Positions 1 to 5,832 of a stretch of DNA of 11,699 nt are shown here, piece by piece; position 1 is the first letter of the stretch, and every line of letters starts with the position of its first letter. A program made the translations under genes and the position numbers. Location: positions 1 to 11,699 of the forward strand of contig JAKDIK010000052.1 of assembly GCA_030450535.1 (NCBI GenBank), in the 5' to 3' direction. Source of the stretch: Propionibacteriaceae bacterium. Its GTDB lineage: Bacteria; Actinomycetota; Actinomycetes; Propionibacteriales; Propionibacteriaceae. Below the pieces are notes generated by a model that was not told where the DNA came from, ran no database searches, and worked only from the letters and a program-made list of their open reading frames with translations.

Positions 1-93
1 CTTGCTTCACCCACGGGGCACTACCCTCGCGCGGGGACGCTAGGTCAGTGCACGTTGCGATAGGCAAGCGAGTCCCGAGGAGCCGAGGGGTCG

Positions 94-888
94 TCACCCG
101 AGCAGGGAAGCCAGCAGATCCCAGCTCAGCTTGATTCCCAGGGCCACGATGACGGCGAGGAAAACCCGGCGCACGAAGGCGTTGCCGTTGCGCAGGGCCG
201 TCCGGGCGCCGAGGAGGCCACCCAGCAGGTTGGCCGACCCCATCGCGAGGGCGATGCCCCACAGAATGTTCCCGGTCCACCCGAGCACGACGATGGCCGC
301 CAGGTTGGTCGTCCAGTTGGCGAGCTTGGCGTAGGTGGTGGCGCTCAGGAACTCATATCCCATCAACCCCACCAGCCCGATGAGGAAGAACGACCCGGTG
401 CCCGGCCCGACGAGGCCGTCCCACAGCCCGACGAGCAGCCCGATCGCGCCCATCACTGCGAGCGCTCGCCACCCGGTGTGCCGGACGCGCTGCTGGAGGC
501 CCAGCTGTGGGCGCCGCCACGTGTACCACCCCACCCCCACGAGCGCGGCGAGCACCAGCGGGGTGAACGCCGCCCGGTCGAGAAAGTGCGTGAGCCGCGC
601 GCCGAGGGCGCTGCCCGTCGCCGAACCCGCCACCAACGGCAGGACGCCCCACCACTGGATACGAATCCGCCGCAGATACGTCAGCGCCGCCACCGAGGTG
701 CCGAGGAAGCTCGGCACCTTGTTGGTGCCCGAGATCGTGGGCACGGGCGTGTCGGCGGGCAGTCCGATGAGCAGGCTCGGGAGCTGGATCAGCCCTCCGC
801 CGCCGACGATCGAGTCGACCCACCCCGCCAGGAACGAGGCCACCACGAGGAAGGCGATCGTCGCCAGCGGCAGCTCGAGGCCGGTCAT
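94..888 (-). CDS. TauE/SafE (TSUP, former DUF81) family membrane transporter
   Basis: 264-residue integral membrane protein, probably 7-8 transmembrane helices and little soluble sequence. Two internally related motifs typical of the TSUP family are visible: GWVDSIVGGGG at residues 22-32 and GLWDGLVGPGTGSFF at about 154-168, one at the start of each half, as expected from the family's internal duplication. Family members export sulfite, sulfoacetate or other small sulfur/organic anions across the cytoplasmic membrane; the substrate here cannot be read from the sequence. The ATG at 888 is 26 bases past the proS stop, so the gene is probably co-transcribed with proS. No good Shine-Dalgarno lies directly before the ATG; the nearest (TGAGGA, 917-912) is better placed for a six-codon mini-ORF that ends on this start (see 885-905). 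Length is normal for the family. Family assignment is secure; substrate unknown. Confidence 0.88.
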   Translation of the reverse strand: MTGLELPLATIAFLVVASFLAGWVDSIVGGGGLIQLPSLLIGLPADTPVPTISGTNKVPSFLGTSVAALTYLRRIRIQWWGVLPLVAGSATGSALGARLTHFLDRAAFTPLVLAALVGVGWYTWRRPQLGLQQRVRHTGWRALAVMGAIGLLVGLWDGLVGPGTGSFFLIGLVGLMGYEFLSATTYAKLANWTTNLAAIVVLGWTGNILWGIALAMGSANLLGGLLGARTALRNGNAFVRRVFLAVIVALGIKLSWDLLASLLG

Positions 889-905
889 GGGGTGGGTGCG
901 ACCAT
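885..905 (-). other. six-codon mini-ORF coupled to the TSUP start
   Basis: Between proS and the transporter, the minus strand has GAGGA (916-912), a 6-base spacer and ATG (905-903) opening a six-codon frame, MVAPTP, whose TGA (887-885) overlaps the transporter ATG (888-886) as ATGA. This could couple translation of the transporter to ribosomes arriving at the mini-ORF. It is equally possible that the arrangement is chance; the sequence alone cannot decide. Confidence 0.25.
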
Positions 906-914
906 CGGGCGTCC

Positions 915-2693
915 TCAGCCCTGCAGAATGCCCAGCAGGTGCGTGAGGACGGCGTCCGCCGCGATGTCGTCCCTGGAGCCCGTCGCGCGGTCGCGCACCT
1001 CGACGACGCCCTCGGCCAGGCCACGCCCCACCACCACGGACGTCGGCATGCCCAGCAGCTCGGCGTCGTTGAACTTCACCCCGGGGCTCGCCTTGCGGTC
1101 ATCGAGCAGCACCTCGACGCCCTCGGCGTCCAGCTGCTCGGCCAGCCGGGTGGCGAACTCCAGCACGCTCGCGTCCTTGCCCGTCGCGAGGATGTGGACG
1201 GCGTACGGTGCGACGTGGCGCGGCCACACGAGGCCCCGCTCGTCGCATGTGTTCTCGGCGACGGCGGCGACGGCGCGGCTGCAGCCGAACCCGTAGGAGC
1301 CCATCGTCACCGTCACGAGCTTGCCGTTCGGGTCGAGCACCTTCAGCCCCAGCGCGTCGGCGTACTTGCGGCCGAGCTGGAAGATGTGGCCCATCTCGAT
1401 GCCGCGCGCCAGGCTGAGCGGACCCGAACCGTCCGGGGCCGGATCGCCCTCGCGGATCTCCGCGACGTCGAGCACGCCGTCGGAGGCGAAGTCCCGACCG
1501 CACACGAGGTCGTACACGTGGTGGCCCGCCTCGTTCGCGCCCGTGATCCATCGGGTGCCGTCCACCACCGCCGGATCGGTGAGGTAGCGGACGCCGGCGC
1601 CCGGCTCCACACCGTCCTCGCCCGCGTCCGGGTCACCGCCCATCCCGAGCGCCCCGGGACCGATGTAGCCCTTGACGAGCCGGGGGTGCGCCGCGAACTC
1701 GGCATCGCCGAACGGCTCGACCTCGGCGGGCTCGACCGCGGCCTGGAGGCGCTTGAGGTCGACCTCGCGGTCGCCGGGCAGGCCGATGGCCAGCGGCGTC
1801 CGGCTTCCGTCGGGGTGCTTGAGCATGACGAGCACGTTCTTGAGGGTGTCCGCGGCCGTCCAGGGCCGGTCGTCGCGCGGGAACCGGTCGTTCGACAGCG
1901 CCACGAGCGTCTCGATCGTCGGCGAGTCGGGGGTGTCCTCGACGTGGGCGGCCGGGACGCCCGTCGCGTCCTGCGCGGCCGCGAGCGGACGCTGCACCGC
2001 CTCCACGTTCGCCGCGTAGCCGCCGGGGCTGCGGACGAAGGTGTCCTCGCCGTTCTCGGCGATGGCCAGGAACTCCTCCGACGCCGACCCGCCCATCGCG
2101 CCCGAGGTCGCCTTCACGATCACGTAGTCGAAACCGAGCCGATCGAAGATCCGGATGTAGGCGTCGCGGTGCCGCTGGTAGGACGCCTCCAGCCCGGCGT
2201 CGTCCACGTCGAAGCTGTAGGAATCCTTCATGACGAACTCGCGGCCGCGCAGCAGGCCGGCGCGCGGCCGGGCCTCGTCGCGGTACTTGGTCTGGATCTG
2301 GTAGAGCGCCAGCGGCAGGTCCTTGTAGGACGAGTACAGGTCCTTGACCAGCAGCGTGAAGAGCTCTTCGTGCGTGGGGCCGAGCAGCATGTCGGCACCC
2401 TTGCGGTCCCGAAGCCGAAAGAGGTTGGGGCCGTACTCGGTCCAGCGGCCGGTCTCCTCGTAGGGTTCGCGCGGCAGCAGCGCCGGGAAGCGCACCTCCT
2501 GGGCGCCCATGGCGTGCATCTCCTCGCGCACGATCGCCTCGATCTTCTGCAGCACCCGCAGGCCCAGCGGCAGCCAGGAATAGATGCCCGGGGCCACGCG
2601 CCGGATGTACCCGGCGCGCACGAGGGCGCGGTGGCTCGGCACCTCGGCGTCGGCGGGGTCTTCGCGGAGCGTGCGGACGAACAGTTCGGTCAT
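915..2693 (-). CDS. proS: Prolyl-tRNA synthetase (bacterial type with editing domain)
   Basis: Class II aminoacyl-tRNA synthetase that charges tRNA-Pro in the cytoplasm. From the ATG at 2693 the protein is 592 residues, the usual size for bacterial ProRS that carries an inserted editing domain between motifs 2 and 3. Visible landmarks: the N-terminal class II core, RVAPGIYSWLPLG (32-44); LLGPTHEE (103-110); motif 2 TKYRDE (135-140) followed by GREFVMKDSYSF (150-161); an insertion at roughly 225-400, the Ala-tRNA-Pro editing (INS) domain; motif 3 with GFGCSR (468-473); and a C-terminal anticodon-binding domain with DDRKASPGVKF. The frame is open for 20 more codons upstream (to 2753), but those residues do not resemble the family, while MTELFVRTL does, so 2693 was chosen. 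The start is 76 bases past the terC stop. Very confident. Confidence 0.97.
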   Translation of the reverse strand: MTELFVRTLREDPADAEVPSHRALVRAGYIRRVAPGIYSWLPLGLRVLQKIEAIVREEMHAMGAQEVRFPALLPREPYEETGRWTEYGPNLFRLRDRKGADMLLGPTHEELFTLLVKDLYSSYKDLPLALYQIQTKYRDEARPRAGLLRGREFVMKDSYSFDVDDAGLEASYQRHRDAYIRIFDRLGFDYVIVKATSGAMGGSASEEFLAIAENGEDTFVRSPGGYAANVEAVQRPLAAAQDATGVPAAHVEDTPDSPTIETLVALSNDRFPRDDRPWTAADTLKNVLVMLKHPDGSRTPLAIGLPGDREVDLKRLQAAVEPAEVEPFGDAEFAAHPRLVKGYIGPGALGMGGDPDAGEDGVEPGAGVRYLTDPAVVDGTRWITGANEAGHHVYDLVCGRDFASDGVLDVAEIREGDPAPDGSGPLSLARGIEMGHIFQLGRKYADALGLKVLDPNGKLVTVTMGSYGFGCSRAVAAVAENTCDERGLVWPRHVAPYAVHILATGKDASVLEFATRLAEQLDAEGVEVLLDDRKASPGVKFNDAELLGMPTSVVVGRGLAEGVVEVRDRATGSRDDIAADAVLTHLLGILQG

Positions 2694-2713
2694 GCGCGTG
2701 ATCACGAGCGCCA

Positions 2714-2719
2714 AGCCTA
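2714..2719 (-). promoter_or_regulatory. possible -10 element for proS
   Basis: TAGGCT on the minus strand (2719-2714) fits the actinobacterial TAnnnT -10 pattern and would start a transcript about 14 bases before the proS ATG. No convincing -35 hexamer is seen 16-19 bases upstream, so this is tentative; proS could also be read from the upstream terC transcript. Confidence 0.3.
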
Positions 2720-2769
2720 GGGGATGTGAGCAGGACGCCCGCGCCGCGACCAACGCGTTCCGGCGACGC

Positions 2770-3807
2770 TCAGACTCCTGCGTCCACCTTGCCCGACGGA
2801 CCGGCGGCGTCGTCCGACATCGGGAGCGCGGCGGTCGTGCTGTGGTCGGCGACCTCCTCGCCCTGCTTGCGGGTGGCGATCAGGCTGGTGGTGACCACGA
2901 TGGCGAGGATGCCGATGATGACGCCGAGGGAGGCCAGCGTGGGCACCTCGGGGATCCACGCCCAGACGCCGTGCGCCCAGTGCAGCACCAGCTTGACGCC
3001 GATGAACGCCAGGATCGCCGCCAGCCCGTAGCCGAGGTGGATCAGCTTGCCCAGCGCACCCTCGAGGACGAAGTACAGCGCCCGCAGGCCGAGCAGGGCG
3101 AAGGCGTTGGTGGCGAACACGAGGTAGGGGTCGTCGGTGATGCCGTAGACCGCGGGCACCGAGTCGACGGCGAACACGACGTCGATGCTGAGGATCGCCA
3201 GGATGACCAGCGCCATCGGCGTGAGCGCCCGGCGTCCCCCCTCGCTCACGACCAGCGCCGGTCCGTGGTAGCGGTCGGTGACGGGCCAGAAGCGGCGCAC
3301 CAGCCGGACGATCTTCAGTTCGGACACATCGATGTGCTCATCATCGGGCGCCATCGCGTCGCGCAGCGTCTTGACCGCGGTCGCGAAGAGGATCGCACCG
3401 AACAGCAGGAACGCCCACGACAGGTTGGCCACCAGTTGGGCGCCGACCGCGATGAACGCGCCGCGCAGCACCAGTGCTCCCACGACGCCGAAGAGCAGCG
3501 CGCGCTGGCGCAGTTCCTTCGGCACAGCGAAGGCGGTGAGCAACAGCATGAACACGAACAGGTTGTCGACGCTGAGCGTCTTCTCGACCAGGTAGCCGGT
3601 CATGAACTCCAGACCGCGGTCGCCGCCGTAGACGTTCCAGACCCACGCGCCGAACGCCAGCGGCAGCGCGATGTAGAACGCCGACCAGCCCAGGGCCTCC
3701 TTCATGGAGACCTCGTGCGGCTTGCGGGTGAGCACGAAGTCCATCGCCACGAGGGCGAGGACGGCGACGATCGTGATGCCCCAGAGCAGGGGCGTGCCAA
3801 CAGGCAT
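2770..3807 (-). CDS. terC: TerC/Alx-family integral membrane protein (probable Mn2+ exporter)
   Basis: 345-residue polytopic membrane protein of the TerC/Alx family, with about 9 transmembrane helices. The conserved acidic membrane motifs are present: EKTLSVDNLFVF (75-86) and SIDVVFAVDSVPAV (207-220), then DDPYLVFATNAFALLGLRALYF. A charged cytoplasmic loop lies at about 150-190, and the last 30 residues are hydrophilic. Family members are named for tellurite resistance, but characterised ones (E. coli Alx, B. subtilis MeeF/MeeY) export manganese, and several are controlled by the yybP-ykoY riboswitch. A leader matching that element lies directly upstream (3814-3930), strengthening a manganese role. 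Start: ATG at 3807 with GAGGAG 6 bases before it. In Mycobacterium no terC separates the dxr-rip-ispG-GNAT block internally; here the gene sits with two accessory genes between GNAT and proS. Family certain; manganese transport inferred. Confidence 0.93.
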   Translation of the reverse strand: MPVGTPLLWGITIVAVLALVAMDFVLTRKPHEVSMKEALGWSAFYIALPLAFGAWVWNVYGGDRGLEFMTGYLVEKTLSVDNLFVFMLLLTAFAVPKELRQRALLFGVVGALVLRGAFIAVGAQLVANLSWAFLLFGAILFATAVKTLRDAMAPDDEHIDVSELKIVRLVRRFWPVTDRYHGPALVVSEGGRRALTPMALVILAILSIDVVFAVDSVPAVYGITDDPYLVFATNAFALLGLRALYFVLEGALGKLIHLGYGLAAILAFIGVKLVLHWAHGVWAWIPEVPTLASLGVIIGILAIVVTTSLIATRKQGEEVADHSTTAALPMSDDAAGPSGKVDAGV

Positions 3808-3813
3808 GGGAAA

Positions 3814-3930
3814 CTCCTCGGTCAGACGAACGGGCCGAGGTCTCCTTCACCCGATCTCTCGGGCGCCGCGCCGGGGCTGCCATGAGGCACCGCATTGGCC
3901 GGTCGCGAACTTGGGAAGTACTCCCCTCTG
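3814..3930 (-). promoter_or_regulatory. yybP-ykoY-type manganese riboswitch with SD-sequestering platform
   Basis: The terC leader, read on the minus strand, shows the hallmark GAGGGGAGTA (3928-3919) and, about 80 bases later, GGAGACC (3845-3839), corresponding to the conserved L1 and L3 segments of the yybP-ykoY aptamer. P1 pairs GAGG (3928-3925) with CCTC (3840-3837). Between them lie CGCG-a-CCGG (3907-3899) paired with CCGGCGCG (3874-3867), capped by GGTGCC/GGCAgCC (3891-3875), and a hairpin CCCGA-GAGA-TCGGG (3863-3850) just before L3. Platform: CCTCGG (3840-3835) can instead pair with CCGAGG (3821-3816), which contains most of the terC Shine-Dalgarno GAGGAG (3819-3814). Metal binding would hold CCTC in P1 and free the ribosome site, so the switch should be ON with Mn2+. 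Pairings were found by eye and not energy-tested. The class and its gene partner TerC are well established; the match is by recalled consensus. Confidence 0.82.
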
Positions 3931-3937
3931 TTCACGC

Positions 3938-3967
3938 AGCGTAGGCGAACGCTCGACGTCGAGACAA
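3938..3967 (-). promoter_or_regulatory. promoter of the riboswitch-terC transcript
   Basis: On the minus strand a -35-like TTGTCT (3967-3962), an 18-base spacer and a -10 TACGCT (3943-3938, TAnnnT) would start transcription near 3931, one base before the conserved GAGGGGAGTA of the riboswitch. The fit between predicted start and the 5' edge of the aptamer supports both. Confidence 0.6.
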
Positions 3968-4035
3968 CCCGGTTGCCACACCTGGCCATCCGTCAGGCGG
4001 TCACGCGGGCCGGTGCGCCGGAGCCGTCACCCAGC

Positions 4036-4248
4036 TCAGGACGACCGGCGGCCGCGCAACCACCACGCGAGCGTACAGACGAGGCCCAGCAGACCCGCCG
4101 CCGACAAGATCGCCGACACCGGGGATTGCGCCGCGGTCGCGAGGTTGAGCCCGAAGGTCACGGCGAAGGAGAGCCCGAGCAATACCGCGATCAACGTCGC
4201 TCCGGACTCCCGGCGCCTCGGTGTTGGCCGCTCGGAGCCGCGTCTCAT
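4036..4248 (-). CDS. small two-helix membrane protein, candidate immunity protein
   Basis: 70-residue protein not recognised as a known family. It has an Arg-rich N-terminus (MRRGSERPTPRRRESG), a hydrophobic segment at about 17-39, a short polar turn, a second hydrophobic segment at about 45-64 (containing LVCTLAWWL), and a basic tail RGRRSS. By the positive-inside rule both ends should face the cytoplasm. The ATG at 4248 forms an ATGA overlap with the stop of the upstream secreted protein, a strong sign of translational coupling; a TTG three codons earlier (4257) is a less likely start. Small basic two-helix proteins encoded directly after a bacteriocin precursor are often immunity proteins, so that role is proposed from context only. 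It could instead be an unrelated small membrane protein. The stop is 69 bases before the terC promoter -35. Confidence 0.65.
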   Translation of the reverse strand: MRRGSERPTPRRRESGATLIAVLLGLSFAVTFGLNLATAAQSPVSAILSAAGLLGLVCTLAWWLRGRRSS

Positions 4249-4844
4249 GAGTAGCAAGCCCGTGCCGCCGAAATGGCGGAGACGCTATACCCAGCGACCG
4301 CTAGAGCAACAACGCCACCCGTGGCGAAAATCGCCGCAACCATGGCCGCCATGCCGATAGTCAAACCAGTAATGGCGATGAAGCAGTCAAGACTACCATT
4401 CGCCCCGGCGGGCTGCATCCGGGATTCCTGGGGCCCCGCCGAGGCTGCCCCTTCAGCATAATGGGCAACAGCCTTTGCGTACTCCTGGGCGAAGGACAAT
4501 GACATGCCCTCACTGATAGCGGCTCCCTTGTCGAAGGTCAAGGATTGCCCGGCTGAAGGTTGCGAGGTGGTTGCGTGAGCAATCTGGATATCCCGCAACA
4601 GCTCGGCCTCTCGCTCCGGCGTCCACATCTGGGTCGAGAGGTTCGGATTCACGTCGGACTGGGAGCTCGTCGGCTGCGCACCTGCTATCGGAGCTTGACC
4701 GAAACCCAAGAAGAGAACGGCGGCGGCGCCCATCGCCGCCAAGCGCATGGCGTTGCGCGACTTCGACACCCCGCGCTTCGAGGACGAGGCGACCAAACCA
4801 CTCGTCGTGGATCCATTTGCAAGCTTATCCATTTGCAAGTTCAT
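4245..4844 (-). CDS. secreted preprotein with Cys-bracketed hydrophobic C-terminus, candidate bacteriocin precursor
   Basis: 199 residues from the ATG at 4844; no family recognised. Residues 23-56 look like a Sec signal peptide: basic n-region (KRGVSKSRNAMR), hydrophobic core (about 35-48) and an A-G-A cleavage site at 54-56. A polar 57-150 region with WTPEREAELLRDI follows, then a strongly hydrophobic Gly/Ala-rich stretch from C154 to C197, broken in the middle by a GG turn; these are the only two cysteines. That layout (signal, propeptide, hydrophobic C-terminal peptide closed by cysteines) recalls SdpC-like and other pore-forming bacteriocin precursors, but no specific motif of those families was found. 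Start uncertain: M5 (4832) or GTG 26 (4769) would keep the signal peptide, and repeats overlap the start region. The downstream overlapping gene may give immunity. GC of the upstream region is much lower than the neighbours, suggesting transfer. The gene is likely real; the function is a hypothesis. Confidence 0.7.
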   Translation of the reverse strand: MNLQMDKLANGSTTSGLVASSSKRGVSKSRNAMRLAAMGAAAVLFLGFGQAPIAGAQPTSSQSDVNPNLSTQMWTPEREAELLRDIQIAHATTSQPSAGQSLTFDKGAAISEGMSLSFAQEYAKAVAHYAEGAASAGPQESRMQPAGANGSLDCFIAITGLTIGMAAMVAAIFATGGVVALAVAGYSVSAISAARACYS

Positions 4845-4858
4845 CCATTTGCAAGTTC
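4811..4858. repeat. three 16-bp tandem repeats over the preprotein start
   Basis: Plus-strand units ATCCATTTGCAAGCTT (4811-4826), ATCCATTTGCAAGTTC (4827-4842) and the same again (4843-4858); the first differs at two of its last bases. Because 16 is not a multiple of three, each unit shifts the reading frame. The minus strand of each full unit carries ATG codons, so gain or loss of a unit changes which start is in frame with the preprotein. Confidence 0.95.
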
Positions 4859-4860
4859 AT
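4825..4860 (-). other. 11-codon upstream ORF overlapping the preprotein start
   Basis: The ATG at 4860-4858 opens the frame MNLQMDELANG and stops at TAA (4827-4825). Its A is the predicted first transcribed base of the promoter at 4867-4895, so it could be a leaderless start. Its stop overlaps the region of the in-frame preprotein ATG at 4832 (ATGGATAA), allowing termination-reinitiation. It may be a leader peptide or simply a by-product of the tandem repeat. Confidence 0.4.
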
Positions 4861-4866
4861 ACTGCG

Positions 4867-4895
4867 AAAGTACCTGCTCCATCGGCGTCAGTCAA
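4867..4895 (-). promoter_or_regulatory. strong promoter for the candidate bacteriocin unit
   Basis: On the minus strand, -35 TTGACT (4895-4890), a 17-base spacer and -10 TACTTT (4872-4867): five of six -35 bases match TTGACA and the -10 fits TAnnnT. The predicted start of transcription is 4860, the A of the first ATG in the repeat region. This is the best sigma70-type promoter in the window. Confidence 0.7.
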
Positions 4896-5001
4896 ACTGC
4901 CCCATGCAGATACAGATGTGAGACTGCCGAGCTTATGGCTATTGATGGGCTCTCAACAATTGTGAAGTGTTTACTGTCAGGGGCCTGGCGAGCTCGAATC
5001 G

Positions 5002-5832
5002 TCAAAACAGCACCGACGCCAGCGCGCCGACCTCGGCGTACCCGCAGCGGCGGTAGCACGCCACGGCCGGGGCATTGAAGTCGTTGACGTACAGCGAGGC
5101 CGTCCGGCCGGTCGCCACGATGGCGTCCGTCACTCCCGCCATACCGCCCACCGACAGCCCGCGGCCCCGCAGTTCGGGAGTCACCCACACCCCCTGCACC
5201 TGGGCCACCCGCTCGCTGACGGCGCCGAGGTCGGCCTTGAAGATGACCTCGCCGTTCTGGAGGATGCAGAACGCCCGGCGCCGGTCGATGAGGGTGTGCA
5301 CGTAGTTGCGGTAGCCGATGGGGTTGGTGACCAGCGGGTCCTCCTCCAGCTCCTCGGCGTACATCGCGGCGGCGGCGGCGAAGTAGGCCTCGAAGTGCTC
5401 CGGCCCGGGTTGGACGAGGCGCGCGTCCGCGGCGGCCACCGACGGCTCGCCGCGCGCCATGAGCAACTGGCGCGGACGCAGGACGCGGACGTTCTCATAG
5501 CTCTCCCCCCAGCGCGCGCACAGCGCGTGCCAGAGCCCGAGCACGTCGGACGCGGGCCCGACCATCGCGATGAAGTTGCGCCAGCGCCCCAGGTCGTCGA
5601 CGAAGGCGTCGCGGGCCTCGGCGTCCATGTTGACGGGCACCAGGTTCGCGCCGAGGTGCAGCAGCGCGTACGGGTTGCGTTTGGGGTAGCCCCAGACCTC
5701 GCCCACGCCGCCGGGGGCCAGGACACCGACGTCCACCCGGGAGGCGACGAAGCAGTTGAGCACCGGGTCCGCGTCGACGAGGTGCGCGACACGCTCGCGG
5801 TCGCGCTCGTCGAGGACCCGGCAGTGTTTCAA
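5002..5832 (-). CDS. DUF4081-GNAT family N-acetyltransferase
   Basis: 276-residue protein with an N-terminal DUF4081-type region (about 1-115) and a C-terminal GNAT fold (about 135-270) that should transfer an acetyl group from acetyl-CoA. The acetyl-CoA-binding motif is VWVTPELRGRGLSVGG (215-230, with the RGRG loop), and the last motif is LYVNDFNAPAVACYRRCGY (247-265). The acceptor substrate is unknown. This matches the actinobacterial protein found next to ispG (Rv2867c in M. tuberculosis), both in architecture and neighbourhood. The start is a TTG whose first four bases form a TTGA overlap with the ispG stop, with GGTGA seven bases upstream; no ATG or GTG in this frame lies close by, so translation is probably coupled to ispG. 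Last gene of the dxr block before the low-GC segment. Family confident, function open. Confidence 0.9.
   Translation of the reverse strand: MKHCRVLDERDRERVAHLVDADPVLNCFVASRVDVGVLAPGGVGEVWGYPKRNPYALLHLGANLVPVNMDAEARDAFVDDLGRWRNFIAMVGPASDVLGLWHALCARWGESYENVRVLRPRQLLMARGEPSVAAADARLVQPGPEHFEAYFAAAAAMYAEELEEDPLVTNPIGYRNYVHTLIDRRRAFCILQNGEVIFKADLGAVSERVAQVQGVWVTPELRGRGLSVGGMAGVTDAIVATGRTASLYVNDFNAPAVACYRRCGYAEVGALASVLF

Noticed and set aside
1..93. possible terminator after the TSUP gene (GGGT/ACCC and CCC/GGG short stems)
   Set aside because: Stems are only three to five pairs without a U-tract, so no terminator or gene is claimed in 1-93.
939..2720. 593-codon open frame on the plus strand opposite proS
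   Set aside because: It is the antisense of a gene with clear ProRS motifs; the translation is rich in Arg/His/Val/Asp with no domain, as expected for a high-GC shadow frame.
2720..2769. possible hairpin after terC (CGCCG / CGGCG around a 14-base loop)
   Set aside because: Five pairs with a long loop and no U-tract; easily found by chance in high-GC DNA.
2584..3885. 433-codon plus-strand open frame opposite proS start and terC
   Set aside because: Crosses a gene boundary on the other strand and its translation is Asp/Glu/Gln/Arg-rich antisense of a membrane protein.
4957..4964. palindrome ACAATTGT between GNAT and the preprotein promoter as an operator or terminator
   Set aside because: Eight bases only, no repeated copy and no regulator gene nearby; too weak to call.
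4560..5078. plus-strand open frames across the candidate bacteriocin start
   Set aside because: No promoter, no Shine-Dalgarno and no recognisable protein; the minus strand has a strong promoter and a signal peptide.
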